A program made the position numbers and the translations under genes. The notes under the pieces were generated by a model. The model searched no databases. It was not told the DNA's origin and was given only the letters and a program-made list of their open reading frames with translations. Of a DNA stretch of 60,648 bases, positions 18,556 to 27,721 are shown one piece after another; position 1 is the stretch's first letter, and each line of letters begins with the position of its first letter. The DNA lies in assembly GCA_934167165.1 (NCBI GenBank), contig CAKPKG010000004.1, positions 1-60,648 of the forward strand, written 5' to 3'. The stretch comes from an uncultured Clostridia bacterium. GTDB lineage: Bacteria > Bacillota > Clostridia > TANB77 > CAG-508.

Positions 18556-20514
18556 TTATTCTATTGTTATTGATGATTGTGTGTTAAAGTTAAATGTTTT
18601 TGTTGCTTTCCATATATCGTCAATATATACTGTTACTTCTTTTGAGCCTTTGTCTGATTTTGTTGCTTTAATATTAGTTGATGTTGGTGATACTTTTTCA
18701 TCATAAACAGTATCACTTCCTACCATTATTTTCACTCTTACATTTTTTACAACAGTTTTTTCTTCATCTTCATATTCAACTTTTCCACCTAATAGTGATT
18801 TTACATTAACATTTATTGTACCTGTTTTTATTTCATCAAATTCATTTACTGTTATTGTTATTTCTGTGTTTTTGTCAACCATGCTTCCACTTGATATTGA
18901 TTGATTTACTACAACACCATTTGGTTTGCTAGAATCTGATGTTTTGTCTGTACTTTTCCATTTTAATTTAGCACTACTTATTGCACTTTTTGCTTCACTT
19001 TCTGTTTTCCCTGATAAATCTGGGACTTGGATTTGTTCTATTCCCATACTTGAATAAATTGTAACAGTTGTTCCTGCTGGGATTTTTTCTCCTTCTTTTA
19101 TTTCTTGTTTTATTATATAATTTTTTTCTACATCATCACTAAATTCTTCTTCTACTTTTACTTCTAATCCTATTTCTTTTAATGCACTTGTTGCTTCATC
19201 TCTTGTTTTACCTACTACTTTAGGCATTTCTACAATCTCTTGTCCTTTGCTTATTACAATTTTTATTGTACTTCCTTCTTTTATCTTATAATTATCTTGG
19301 TATTTTGGATCTTGCTCTATTATTTGTCCTTCTGGAATTTCTAAATGATATTTTTCTTCGCTAACTTCTACTTTTATTTTTAATTCTTTAGCTTTTTGTT
19401 CTGCCTCTTCTTTTGTTAAGCCTTGTAAATTTGGTATTTGAACTTCTTTTGTTTTACCAAGTGATAATGCTAAATAGGTTCCTCCCATTGCTATAGAAAA
19501 TACTAAAATACAAGCAAGTATTATTGCTAACACTTTTACTACTGGATGTTCTTCAAAATATGCTTTTATTTTATCTAGTTTTCCTGCTTTTTTTCTTGTT
19601 TCTTGTTTTTGTAATTTTTCTGCATAGTCTAATGATATTTTTTGTGTTGGAAAATCTCCTCCAATAGGTGCTGAAACGAATTGCTCTTCTGGATGTTTTA
19701 ATGCTAATTCTAAATCTTTTATCATTTCTGTTGCAGATTGATATCTCTCATTTGCGTCTTTTCTCATTGCTTTCATAATTATATCATTTACGCTTTGTGG
19801 TAATTCTGATTTTATTTTTATTGGTTCTATTGGTTCCTCTTGCATATGTTTTAGTGCAACTGAAACTGGTGTATCACTGTCAAAAGGTACTCTTCCTGTA
19901 ACCATTTCATACATTACTACTCCAAGTGAATATAGGTCAGATCTTGCATCTGTAAATCCTCCTCTTGCATGTTCTGGTGAAAAATAATGTACTGATCCAA
20001 TTGTTGTACCAAATGCAGTTATTGTTGAATTTGAAACAGCTTTTGCTATTCCGAAATCTGTTACTTTTGCTACTCCATCTTCTGTTATAATAATATTGTG
20101 TGGTTTTATATCTCTATGAACTATATTATTTCTATGTGCTGTTTCTAATGCTGAAGCTATTTGCATTGCTATTTTTACAGACCATTTCCATCCTAGAGCT
20201 CCATCTTCTACAATTATTTCTTTTAGTGTTTTTCCTTTTACAAGTTCCATTACTATATAATATAAATTTCCTTCGTGTCCTACATCATATACAGAAACAA
20301 TATTAGGATGTGTTAGACTTGCAACAGCTTGTGCTTCTACATTAAATCTTTTTATAAATTCTTCGTCTGTAGTAAATTCATCTCTTAATACTTTTACTGC
20401 AACAAATCTTTTTAGCACTAGACATTTAGCCTTATATACTGTTGCCATTCCTCCTGTACCTATTTTTTCTATTATTTCATATCTGCCACCTAGCAATTTT
20501 CCTTCTAAATTCAT
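18556..20514 (-). CDS. PASTA-domain Ser/Thr kinase (PrkC/PknB)
   Basis: Membrane kinase that senses muropeptides or lipid II and controls wall growth, and spore germination in Bacillus. Kinase domain ~1-275 has GTGGMATVYKA, the AVKVL lysine, HRDIKPHNI and DFGIAKA. A transmembrane helix is at ~330-350, followed by three PASTA repeats and a beta-rich C-terminal domain. It is 652 residues. It starts about 30 bases after prpC, its cognate phosphatase. A known substrate family, IreB, is encoded at 48937-49191. Confidence 0.96.
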   Translation of the reverse strand: MNLEGKLLGGRYEIIEKIGTGGMATVYKAKCLVLKRFVAVKVLRDEFTTDEEFIKRFNVEAQAVASLTHPNIVSVYDVGHEGNLYYIVMELVKGKTLKEIIVEDGALGWKWSVKIAMQIASALETAHRNNIVHRDIKPHNIIITEDGVAKVTDFGIAKAVSNSTITAFGTTIGSVHYFSPEHARGGFTDARSDLYSLGVVMYEMVTGRVPFDSDTPVSVALKHMQEEPIEPIKIKSELPQSVNDIIMKAMRKDANERYQSATEMIKDLELALKHPEEQFVSAPIGGDFPTQKISLDYAEKLQKQETRKKAGKLDKIKAYFEEHPVVKVLAIILACILVFSIAMGGTYLALSLGKTKEVQIPNLQGLTKEEAEQKAKELKIKVEVSEEKYHLEIPEGQIIEQDPKYQDNYKIKEGSTIKIVISKGQEIVEMPKVVGKTRDEATSALKEIGLEVKVEEEFSDDVEKNYIIKQEIKEGEKIPAGTTVTIYSSMGIEQIQVPDLSGKTESEAKSAISSAKLKWKSTDKTSDSSKPNGVVVNQSISSGSMVDKNTEITITVNEFDEIKTGTINVNVKSLLGGKVEYEDEEKTVVKNVRVKIMVGSDTVYDEKVSPTSTNIKATKSDKGSKEVTVYIDDIWKATKTFNFNTQSSITIE

Positions 20515-20541
20515 TTTTAAATCCCTCTTTCTAAATTATAC

Positions 20542-21271
20542 TTAATTTTTCACTAGTATAACGCTTATATTGTCATATCCTCCATTTTCATTTGCCTTTT
20601 TTACTAAATTTTCACATGCAATTTCTGGATTATCTTGAACTATATTGTATATAGCTTCTTCTGTTAGCATATTTGTAAGTCCATCTGAACACATAAGTAA
20701 AATGTCGTTTTCTAAAAATTCATTTACCAGTATGTCTGGCTCTATATTTGTATTACATCCGCAAAGCTTTCATAAGCATATTTTTCTTTGGATGATAAAA
20801 TGCCTCTTCTCTAGTTATTGTGCCATCTTTTACTAATTTTTCTACATAACTATGATCTGTTGTTATTCTTCTAATTATATTTTTTCTTATTCTATATATT
20901 CTACTATCTCCAATATGACCAATATATGCTTTTTCATTATATAATAGGCACACTTCTAATGTAGTTCCCATTTGTTCTAATTCTTCATTGGCTTTTGCTT
21001 TATCATAAACTATTTCATTTGCATATTCCATTGATTCTTTTATTAAATTCATAATTTCTTCATCTGAATGTTTAATTAATTCAAATTTTCTTTCTATATA
21101 TTCTCTAGCAGAATTTGTTGCTAAACTGCTTGCTATTTCTCCGCCTTTATATCCGCCCATTCCATCTGCCAAAATACACAACTGCATATTTTCATTTAGT
21201 TGAGAAACATAGTAAAAATCTTGATTCATTTCTCTTGCTTTACCTATATCTGTTTTTGCATAGACTCGCAT
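20542..21271 (-). CDS. prpC: PP2C phosphatase PrpC/Stp, +1 shift
   Basis: Metal-dependent Ser/Thr phosphatase that opposes the PASTA kinase. N-terminal motifs are KTDIGKAREMNQDF and LADGMGGYKGGE, and centrally GHIGDSRIYRI with DHSYVEKLVKDG. The zero frame ends 'MLMKALRM' at 20753. The +1 frame from 20760 continues as CNTNIEPDIL, LLMCSDGLTNML and ENGGYDNISVILVKN to 20542, supplying the missing metal-site Asp residues. Joined length is 242 residues, normal for the family. The start ATG at 21271 follows GAGGTGG and lies inside the end of rlmN (28-base overlap). Confidence 0.85.
20758..20761 (-). other. CGGA +1 frameshift site in prpC
   Basis: In-frame CGG at 20761-20759 followed by A. Skipping C gives GCT TTG GGA TGT AAT, restoring the conserved ALG motif. 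Without the shift translation ends two codons later. Preceding codon TTG, following TGT. Confidence 0.8.
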
Positions 21272-22296
21272 TTTTCCACCTCTTTTTTTCTTAACTGTCC
21301 ACAAGCTGCATCTATATCTGATCCTAGTTCTCTTCTTACTGTGGCAACAATTCCTTTTTCGTTTAAGTAATCTCTAAATTTTAATATATTTTCATTTGTA
21401 CTTTTTGTATATTTGCCATTTTCTATTTTATTTATTGGTATTAAGTTAACATGACAAAGCATTCCTTTTAATAATTTTACAAGCTCTTTTGCATCTTGCA
21501 TGTTGTCATTATTCTCTTTTGCTAGTGCATATTCAAAAGATATTCTTTTATTTGTTTTTTCTATATAGTATCTACAAGCTTTCATTAATTCAGCTATATT
21601 GTATGCATTATTTACTGGCATCATTTGGCTTCTTTTTTTATCTGTTGGACTGTGTAATGATACTGAAAGTGTGCATTGTAAATTTTCATCTGCTAAATCA
21701 TATATTTTAGGAACTAGTCCACTTGTTGATATACTAATATGCCTTGCTCCCATATTTATTCCTTTTTGGTTATTTAATATATGTACAGCATTTATAACAT
21801 TATTATAATTGTCTAATGGCTCTCCAATTCCCATAAATACTAGGTTTGATATTTTAATATTTTCATCTCTTTGAATTGCTAAAAGTTGTTCTACAATTTC
21901 TCCTGAAGTTAAGTTCCTTACAAACTTTACACCTGTTGAAGCACAAAATTTGCATCCCATTTTACATCCTATTTGAGATGAAACACATATTGTTTTTCCA
22001 TATTTGTATTGCATAAGTACAGATTCTATTGCATTACCATCTAAAACATCAAATAGATATTTTTTTGTGCCATCTTTTGATTCTTGTTTTTGTATTATTT
22101 TGAATATATGTAAATCAAAATTTTCTTTTAATTTTTCTCTTAATTCTAATGATAAATTAGTCATTTCATCAAAACTTGTAACATTTTCTACAAATATCCA
22201 TTTAAAAATTTGTTCTGCCCTAAATGGTTTTTCACCTAATTCTACCATTACATTTTTTAATTCGTCTAAATTATAATCTTTTATGTTCTTTTTCAA
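21244..22296 (-). CDS. rlmN: Dual-specificity RNA methyltransferase RlmN
   Basis: Radical-SAM enzyme that methylates C2 of A2503 in 23S rRNA and A37 of certain tRNAs. The cluster motif is GCKMGCKFCAST, with GEPLDNYNNV and a C-terminal catalytic Cys in DIDAACGQLR. It is 350 residues. It heads the rlmN-prpC-pknB unit and overlaps prpC by 28 bases, suggesting coupled translation. Confidence 0.96.
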   Translation of the reverse strand: MKKNIKDYNLDELKNVMVELGEKPFRAEQIFKWIFVENVTSFDEMTNLSLELREKLKENFDLHIFKIIQKQESKDGTKKYLFDVLDGNAIESVLMQYKYGKTICVSSQIGCKMGCKFCASTGVKFVRNLTSGEIVEQLLAIQRDENIKISNLVFMGIGEPLDNYNNVINAVHILNNQKGINMGARHISISTSGLVPKIYDLADENLQCTLSVSLHSPTDKKRSQMMPVNNAYNIAELMKACRYYIEKTNKRISFEYALAKENNDNMQDAKELVKLLKGMLCHVNLIPINKIENGKYTKSTNENILKFRDYLNEKGIVATVRRELGSDIDAACGQLRKKEVEKCESMQKQI

Positions 22297-22407
22297 AAAT
22301 ATCTTTCCTTTTATTTCTATTTTAACAAATATATTCTACCATATGGATTTTTATATTACAATAAAAATTAAAGATTTTTATGCTGAATTCAGGACAGTCT
22401 CCCTCTT

Positions 22408-22503
22408 TGTGAAGTGCGAGGTGTGAGGTTGGAGGTGAGATTTATAAGGCCAGGGCTTCGCAGGCCTTTCTCTATTCTTCACACTTCGCACCTCACACTT
22501 CAA
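22408..22503. repeat. Dispersed palindrome family A, copy 2
   Basis: Arm TGTGAAGTGCGAGGTGTGAG and its near-complement ending CGCACCTCACACTTCAA flank a core with GGCCAGGGCTTCGCAGGCC. It lies between the rlmN promoter region and the first pilin-like gene. Confidence 0.75.
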
Positions 22504-22517
22504 TTTCAACAAAAAAA

Positions 22518-22550
22518 GTGGACGCATTTTATAATTGCGTCCATATTTTT
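22518..22550 (-). terminator. Terminator of first pilin-like gene
   Basis: GGACGCA (22520-22526) and TGCGTCC (22536-22542) around nine bases, with a run of seven T residues on the minus strand immediately after the stem. Confidence 0.75.
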
Positions 22551-22555
22551 TAATT

Positions 22556-23558
22556 TTATCCTTGCCATGTTACTGTTGCATTTGGTGCTCCCCATGGTGC
22601 TCCTGAAATACTATCTTGTGCTTTGTTTATTGTTATTTGTGTTAGATTTGTACAATAACCAAATGTACTTGAGTCAATACTTGTAACACTGCTTGGTATT
22701 GTTATATTTGTTAAACTGCTACAATCATTAAATGTATTGTGCCCAATAGATATAATATTATTTGGTAATGTGATATCAGTTAATTTTCCACATCCATCAA
22801 ATGCACCATCAGGTAATTGTGATATTCCTTCCAATCCGTTAACACTTACTAGATTTGAACATGCCGTAAAACATTCACTCTCTAGATTTACATTAAGCCC
22901 ATTTAAGTTAACTTGTTCTATATTTTCATTTTCAAAAAATGTAATGTATATATTTCCACCTGTTATATCAATATTTTTATATTCTTTAAATTTCATTTCT
23001 GTTATTGGTGATCCATTTTTTTCTCCTATTATTATCTCTTCAAAAACTGGTACATTATTTATTGTTTGAGTAAGAGATATATTTTTTTCATTTACACCAC
23101 ACAATATTACTATATCCCCTTTTTCTTCGACAGCACACCACTTACTTGTACGTGCTTCTTCCCATGTTATAGAAGCTGTATCTGATAAATTTCCATTCTT
23201 ATTAACATAGAATTTATTATTATTTTTTGTTATTACCCAGCTTGCTTCTCCTTTTGAAGGTTGCCCTTTACTTACACTATTAAAATCATTATCTCCCTCA
23301 TCACACCATTTCATATTATCTGGTAGATTAACTGCTGATATATCAAATTCTCCTCCTGCTTTTATTGCTCCTACCAATTCTGCTGATAGTGTTTCTTTTT
23401 CAGCTGCTGCTTTTGTTTCTGAAGCCGCTTTTCTTGTTGTTACAAACAGTCCTCCTTTTTCATTTGCAAGATTTACTGTTACTGCTACTAATATTAGCAT
23501 TACTATAATAGTTATAATTAATGCTATTAATGTAATTCCGTCTTTCGTTTTTTCTCAT
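22556..23558 (-). CDS. Pilin-like BspA-type LRR surface protein 1, +1 shift
   Basis: Secreted or surface protein with a type IV pilin-like N terminus. The ATG at 23558 follows AAGGAGG and reads MRKNER; an in-frame CGG-A then breaks the frame, and the +1 frame gives GITLIALIITII, the prepilin-like G^(I/F)TL motif and hydrophobic helix. The Gly just before the expected cleavage point is the recoded residue. Residues ~200-315 hold BspA-type (LRR_5) leucine-rich repeats such as FNDCSSLTNITIPSSV, and the end is WGAPNATVTW. Joined length 333 residues. It is a tandem paralogue of the next gene, nearly identical in its first ~80 bases. Confidence 0.8.
23537..23540 (-). other. CGGA +1 frameshift site, pilin-like gene 1
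   Basis: Codon 7, CGG at 23540-23538, followed by A. Skipping C gives AGA GGA ATT ACA, i.e. Arg-Gly-Ile-Thr at the prepilin processing site. Without it the zero frame gives a short Asn/Ser-rich peptide. Confidence 0.8.
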
Positions 23559-23599
23559 TTTTTTCCTCCTTTGTTAAATATCTCCATATTTTTTTTATT

Positions 23600-24578
23600 T
23601 TATTCTTGCCATGTTACTGTTGCATTTGGTGCTCCCCATGGTGTTCCTGAAATACTATTTTCAGCTTTGTTTACTGTTATTTGTGTTAGATTTGTACATC
23701 CTTCAAAAGCATCATTTCCAATGTCTATAACACTACTTGGTATAGTAATATTACTTAAACTAGTACATCCGCTAAAAGCACTGCTTCCAATTTTCATAAT
23801 GCTACTTGGTATAGTAATATTAGTTAAAGCTGTTGCTCCCTCAAAAGCTTCATCAACTATTTCTGTCATTCCTTCCAAACCTGTTATAGTATTTAATTTC
23901 GTACACTCCTTAAATGGATCCGACCCCGTTGCTAATTTAACTTTAATTCCTTTAAAATCAATTTTTTCTACATCTTTATTTCCATTGAATGTAATAAACA
24001 CATTCTCTTTAGTCAAATCTATTGTTTCATATCTCTCATTTTTTTCTTCTTGTGATTTAAATACTGGTACCTGTTCAATATTCTCACTAAGTTCTAAATT
24101 AGATTCTGTTCCTCCATATCCTACTAGCATTTTACCTTCAACTTCCATACCAACCCAGCCTTTTTTATAAGCTTCCTCAAAACTAATCAATTCTTTAGGC
24201 TCGTCATCTAAAATAGTTCCATATTCATCTACATAAAATTTATTATTGTTTTTAGTTATTACCCAACACCCTTGTCCTTTTATAGGTGTTACTTCGTTTC
24301 CTGGATATTCTGAATCTCCTTCTTCACACCATTTCATATCAGCTGGTAATGTCACTTCTGTTATATCAAAGTCTCCGCCTTCTTTAAATCCAGTCATTAA
24401 AGCTGCTAATAAATGTTCTCTATCCACTTCTCTTTGTGTGCCTGTTTTTGCTGTTCTTGCAGTTTCAATTAAGCCTCCATCTTTTGCAACTGTAACTGTT
24501 ACTGCAACTAATATTAGCATTACTATAATAGTTATAATTAATGCTATTAATGTAATTCCGTCTTTCGTTTTTTCTCAT
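23600..24578 (-). CDS. Pilin-like BspA-type LRR surface protein 2, +1 shift
   Basis: Paralogue of the gene downstream, with the same architecture: MRKNER from the ATG at 24578 (ribosome site AAAGGAGG), a CGG-A frame break, then the GITLIALIITII helix. A middle domain contains WCEEGDSEYPG and NNKFYVDEYG, and BspA-type repeats at ~230-305 include FSGCTSLSNITIPSSV; the end is WGAPNATVTWQE. Joined length 325 residues. Upstream ATGs in the zero frame (to 24659) only extend the unshifted reading. The two copies diverge in the central domain, suggesting different ligands. Confidence 0.8.
24557..24560 (-). other. CGGA +1 frameshift site, pilin-like gene 2
   Basis: Codon 7, CGG at 24560-24558, followed by A, in a context identical to the first pilin-like gene. 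Skipping C restores GITLIAL. Confidence 0.8.
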
Positions 24579-24677
24579 TTTATTTTCCTCCTTTGTTTTT
24601 TGCATACAATTACTTGTCTCCGTATGGATTATTTTATATGTTCTTTTCCTTAATGTCAATGTTTTTTGGATTTTTTG

Positions 24678-24782
24678 TTGAAGTGTGCAGTGTGAGGTGA
24701 GAAGTGTGAAAAATGAGGAAAAGCCTGCGAAGCCATGGCCCTACAAATCACACATCACACATTCCACCTCGCACTTCAATTA
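24678..24782. repeat. Dispersed palindrome family A, copy 3
   Basis: Left arm TTGAAGTGTGCAGTGTGAGG and right arm CCACCTCGCACTTCAA are complementary; the core has AAGCCTGCGAAGCCATGGCC. It lies between the divergent pilin-like and gerK transcription units. Confidence 0.75.
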
Positions 24783-24909
24783 AACAAATCTAATTTTTTT
24801 AATTTTTATATTTTGCATATTTTTGTATTTTTAGGAAAAACTTATTTTATTGAATATGAAAATCTTTGTTTTTTCCTATTTAACAAAAATGCAGTATAGG
24901 AGGTTTTTT

Positions 24910-26630
24910 GTGGGAAAATTAAAACATTTTTTTGAAACTCTATTTTTTTATAATGAACCTCGTGATACTTATGATTTTTCTCTACCTGAAAAAAACGATG
25001 AGGAGGTTAGTAAAAAGGTAACTCAAAATGCTAGTCTTGTTGATTCTGAAGAACAAGAAAACAAACAAAACTTATATGATACTCTTTCTGTAAATATTGA
25101 TTTTATAAAGGTAAAATATAATACTTTAATTAATAGCGATATTATTTTAAGAGAATTTGTTTTAAACATTAGAGGCAAGGAATACAAAGCTTGTTTGCTT
25201 TTTATTGATGGAATGGTTGATTCTGAACTTATTGATAATTTTATTTTAAGGCCTTTAATGTCAAAGAATTGCGAACCTTCTAAACCTATTTCTTCTGCAA
25301 TTACAAATAATATAACTGTAAAAAAGGTAAAAAAATTCAATTTGGAAGATTATATATACAATTCTTTATTACCTCAAAATTCAATAAAAAAAGCTAATAG
25401 CTTTAATGATATTTTTTCTGCTGTAAATGGCGGAGATTGTGCTCTTATTGTTGATACTCTTAGTGTTGGATTTGTTTTAGATGTAAAAGGTTTTGAAACT
25501 AGAAGTATTTCTGAGCCCAAAAATGAAATTGTTATAAGAGGTTCTCAAGAAGCATTTGTGGAAAAAATAAGAACTAATACTTCTATGATAAGAAGATTAG
25601 TAAATAATGAAAACCTTATTATTGAAAATACTACTGTTGGTACTCTTACCAAAACAAAGGTTGCCATATGCTATTTAAAAAATATTACTAATAATGATTT
25701 AGTTGCAGAGGTAAAATATAGAATTAATAATCTTGATGTGCAACATATTATTTCTTCTGGTCAATTAGAACAGTTAATTCAAGATAATAGTCTTGCACTT
25801 TTCCCTCAAATGATTGCAACAGAAAGGTCCGACAAAGCAGTTAATCACATTTTAGAAGGCAGAGTTGTTGTTTTAGTAAATGGTAGTCCTTATTCTTTAA
25901 TTATGCCTGCTGTTTTTATTGATTTTTTATCTTCACCTGAAGATATTAATTTAAAGTTTAGATATTCAAATTTGTTAAAATTCATACGTATTATTGCTAT
26001 CATAATAACTTTGTTTTTACCCGGTTTTTATGTTGCTGTTACAAACTATCACACAGAGTTATTACCTACAGAGTTATTGTTTACTATTGTCGCTTCTAGA
26101 AATACAGTTCCTTTTCCTGTTATTTTTGAGATTTTTCTTATGGAAATTTCTTTTGAGCTGATTAGAGAAGCTGGATTAAGAGTACCTAACCCTATTGGTC
26201 CTACTATTCGGAATTGTTGGTGCTTTAATATTACGGAGAAGCTGCAGTAAGTGCCAATTTAGTAAGTCCTATTTTGATTATAATTGTTGCAATTACTGGT
26301 ATTTGCTCTTTTGCTATTCCAGATTTTTCTATGGGATTTACTTTTAGAATTTATAGGTTTTTATATATTATTTTAGCATTTGTAGCTGGGTTTTTAGGCA
26401 TTGCAGCTGGATTTTTTTGCCATTCAATTGTTTTAGCAGGTCTTAAATCTTTTGGTTCTCCATATCTTGCACCATATTTACCTGTTACAAATTTAAATAC
26501 AGATGCTTCATACTTTATTCCACCTATGTGGCGAAGAGAAAAACGTGCTGACTTTTTAAATACTAAAGAACCTCGTTCACAAGCCAAAATAAGTATGAAA
26601 TGGAAATTTGGGAAAGGAAAAAATCTATGA
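24910..26630 (+). CDS. gerKA: Spore germination receptor subunit A, two +1 shifts
   Basis: A subunit (GerA family) of a nutrient germinant receptor in the spore inner membrane. It has a soluble N-terminal half and C-terminal transmembrane helices. The family motifs FIDGMVDSELIDNFILRPLM, VLVNGSPYSLIMPAVFIDF and FEIFLMEISFELIREAGLRVPNPIGPT are all in the zero frame. Two CGG-A shifts follow: after the first, eight residues GIVGALIL; after the second, GEAAVSANLVSPIL to the stop at 26630. Unshifted translation stops at 26250. Joined length ~572 residues. The GTG start at 24910 follows AGGAGG with six bases of spacing. First gene of gerKA-gerKB-gerKC; the K-type name is by similarity only. Confidence 0.85.
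26209..26212 (+). other. CGGA +1 frameshift site 1 in gerKA
   Basis: In-frame CGG 26209-26211 followed by A. Skipping C gives ATT GGA ATT GTT GGT, the conserved PTIGIVGA stretch. Preceding codon ATT. Confidence 0.8.
26234..26237 (+). other. CGGA +1 frameshift site 2 in gerKA
   Basis: After the first shift, CGG at 26234-26236 is in frame and followed by A. Skipping C gives TTA GGA GAA GCT, the conserved ILGEAAV. The zero and +1 frames both fail without this second shift, so both shifts are needed for one protein. Confidence 0.8.
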
Positions 26631-27721
26631 GTACTTCACAAAAAATTGGGACAATTGAAGCCATTGCTTTAATTGTTATAATCATAATAAACCAAATTAT
26701 TTTAAATTTACCAAATACAATTATTACTTCAACAGGCTCTTCTTCATGGCTTAATGTTATTTATATTACTATTATAGCTATTATATTTTGTTCATTAATT
26801 TGCAAACTTTTTAAACCTTTTAATAGTGATGATATTTTGGGCATTTCTGAATACTTGGGAGGAAAGACTTTAAAAGTAATAATTGGTATTGTTTACTTTG
26901 CTTTTTATATATTTATTGCTGGAATTTTGCTTAGATATTTAACAAATTGTATAAAATTAATATATTTTAAAGATACTCCACTTGTATTTTTATTATTGTT
27001 TTTTCTTTTTCCTACTGTAATTGCTTGCAAATCTGGTTTAAAGGCAATTGCTCAAGTAAATTTATTATTTATGCCAATTCTTTTAATAAGTATGCTTATA
27101 ATACTTTTTGCTACTGTAAAAGATTTTATACCTCAAAGGATTTTTCCAGTTTTAGGTTTTGGTGCAGATAAGACTTTTCTTGTTGGTATTAATAATATAT
27201 TTGCATTTAGTGGGTTTGCATATTTATATTTTTTAATTCCTATACTAAACAGGCCTAATGACTTTAAAAAAATAGCATTTGTATCTACTATAATTTCTGC
27301 TGTTTATTTGTTTTTAAGTGTTATATGTTTGCTTATGATATTTTCTTTTATTTCATTTTCTGAGGAAATGCTTTCTGTATATTTACTTACAAGAATGATT
27401 GAGTTTGGACGATTTTTCCAGAGAATAGATGCTATTTTTATTCTTGTATGGATACTAGCTCTTTTATCTTTTTTGAGTATTTCAACTTTTTTTAGTATAT
27501 ATGTTTTAAATAAATTGATTAAATTTAAAAATCCGACTGAACTTTCTTATTGTATTGTTAGTTTTATTTTTGCAATTGCTGTATCTATAGAAAATATAGC
27601 TCAAATTAAATATATTCAAAATATAATTTTTAAATATGTAATTATTGGTCTGGTGTTCGTTGTTAGTTTTATTATATTAATATTAGCAAATATAAAACAT
27701 AAAAAGGAGAAATCAATATGA
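26627..27721 (+). CDS. gerKB: Spore germination receptor subunit B
   Basis: B subunit (GerAB family, APC-superfamily permease fold), a membrane protein with about ten transmembrane helices that forms the germinant-binding channel component. It begins MSTSQKIGTIEAIALIV and is 364 residues. I use the ATG at 26627, which overlaps the gerKA stop as ATGA and follows AAAGGA; upstream in-frame starts lie within gerKA. No frame break is present. Confidence 0.9.
   Translation: MSTSQKIGTIEAIALIVIIIINQIILNLPNTIITSTGSSSWLNVIYITIIAIIFCSLICKLFKPFNSDDILGISEYLGGKTLKVIIGIVYFAFYIFIAGILLRYLTNCIKLIYFKDTPLVFLLLFFLFPTVIACKSGLKAIAQVNLLFMPILLISMLIILFATVKDFIPQRIFPVLGFGADKTFLVGINNIFAFSGFAYLYFLIPILNRPNDFKKIAFVSTIISAVYLFLSVICLLMIFSFISFSEEMLSVYLLTRMIEFGRFFQRIDAIFILVWILALLSFLSISTFFSIYVLNKLIKFKNPTELSYCIVSFIFAIAVSIENIAQIKYIQNIIFKYVIIGLVFVVSFIILILANIKHKKEKSI

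Noticed and set aside
22408..22503. CRISPR array
   Set aside because: The GTGAGGTG-type repeats are single dispersed palindromes in many gaps, not regularly spaced direct repeats with spacers, and no cas gene is present.
24465..24659. Separate small ORF upstream of the second pilin-like gene
   Set aside because: It is the zero-frame reading of the pilin-like gene's own start (MRKNER...), extended upstream to a chance start codon.
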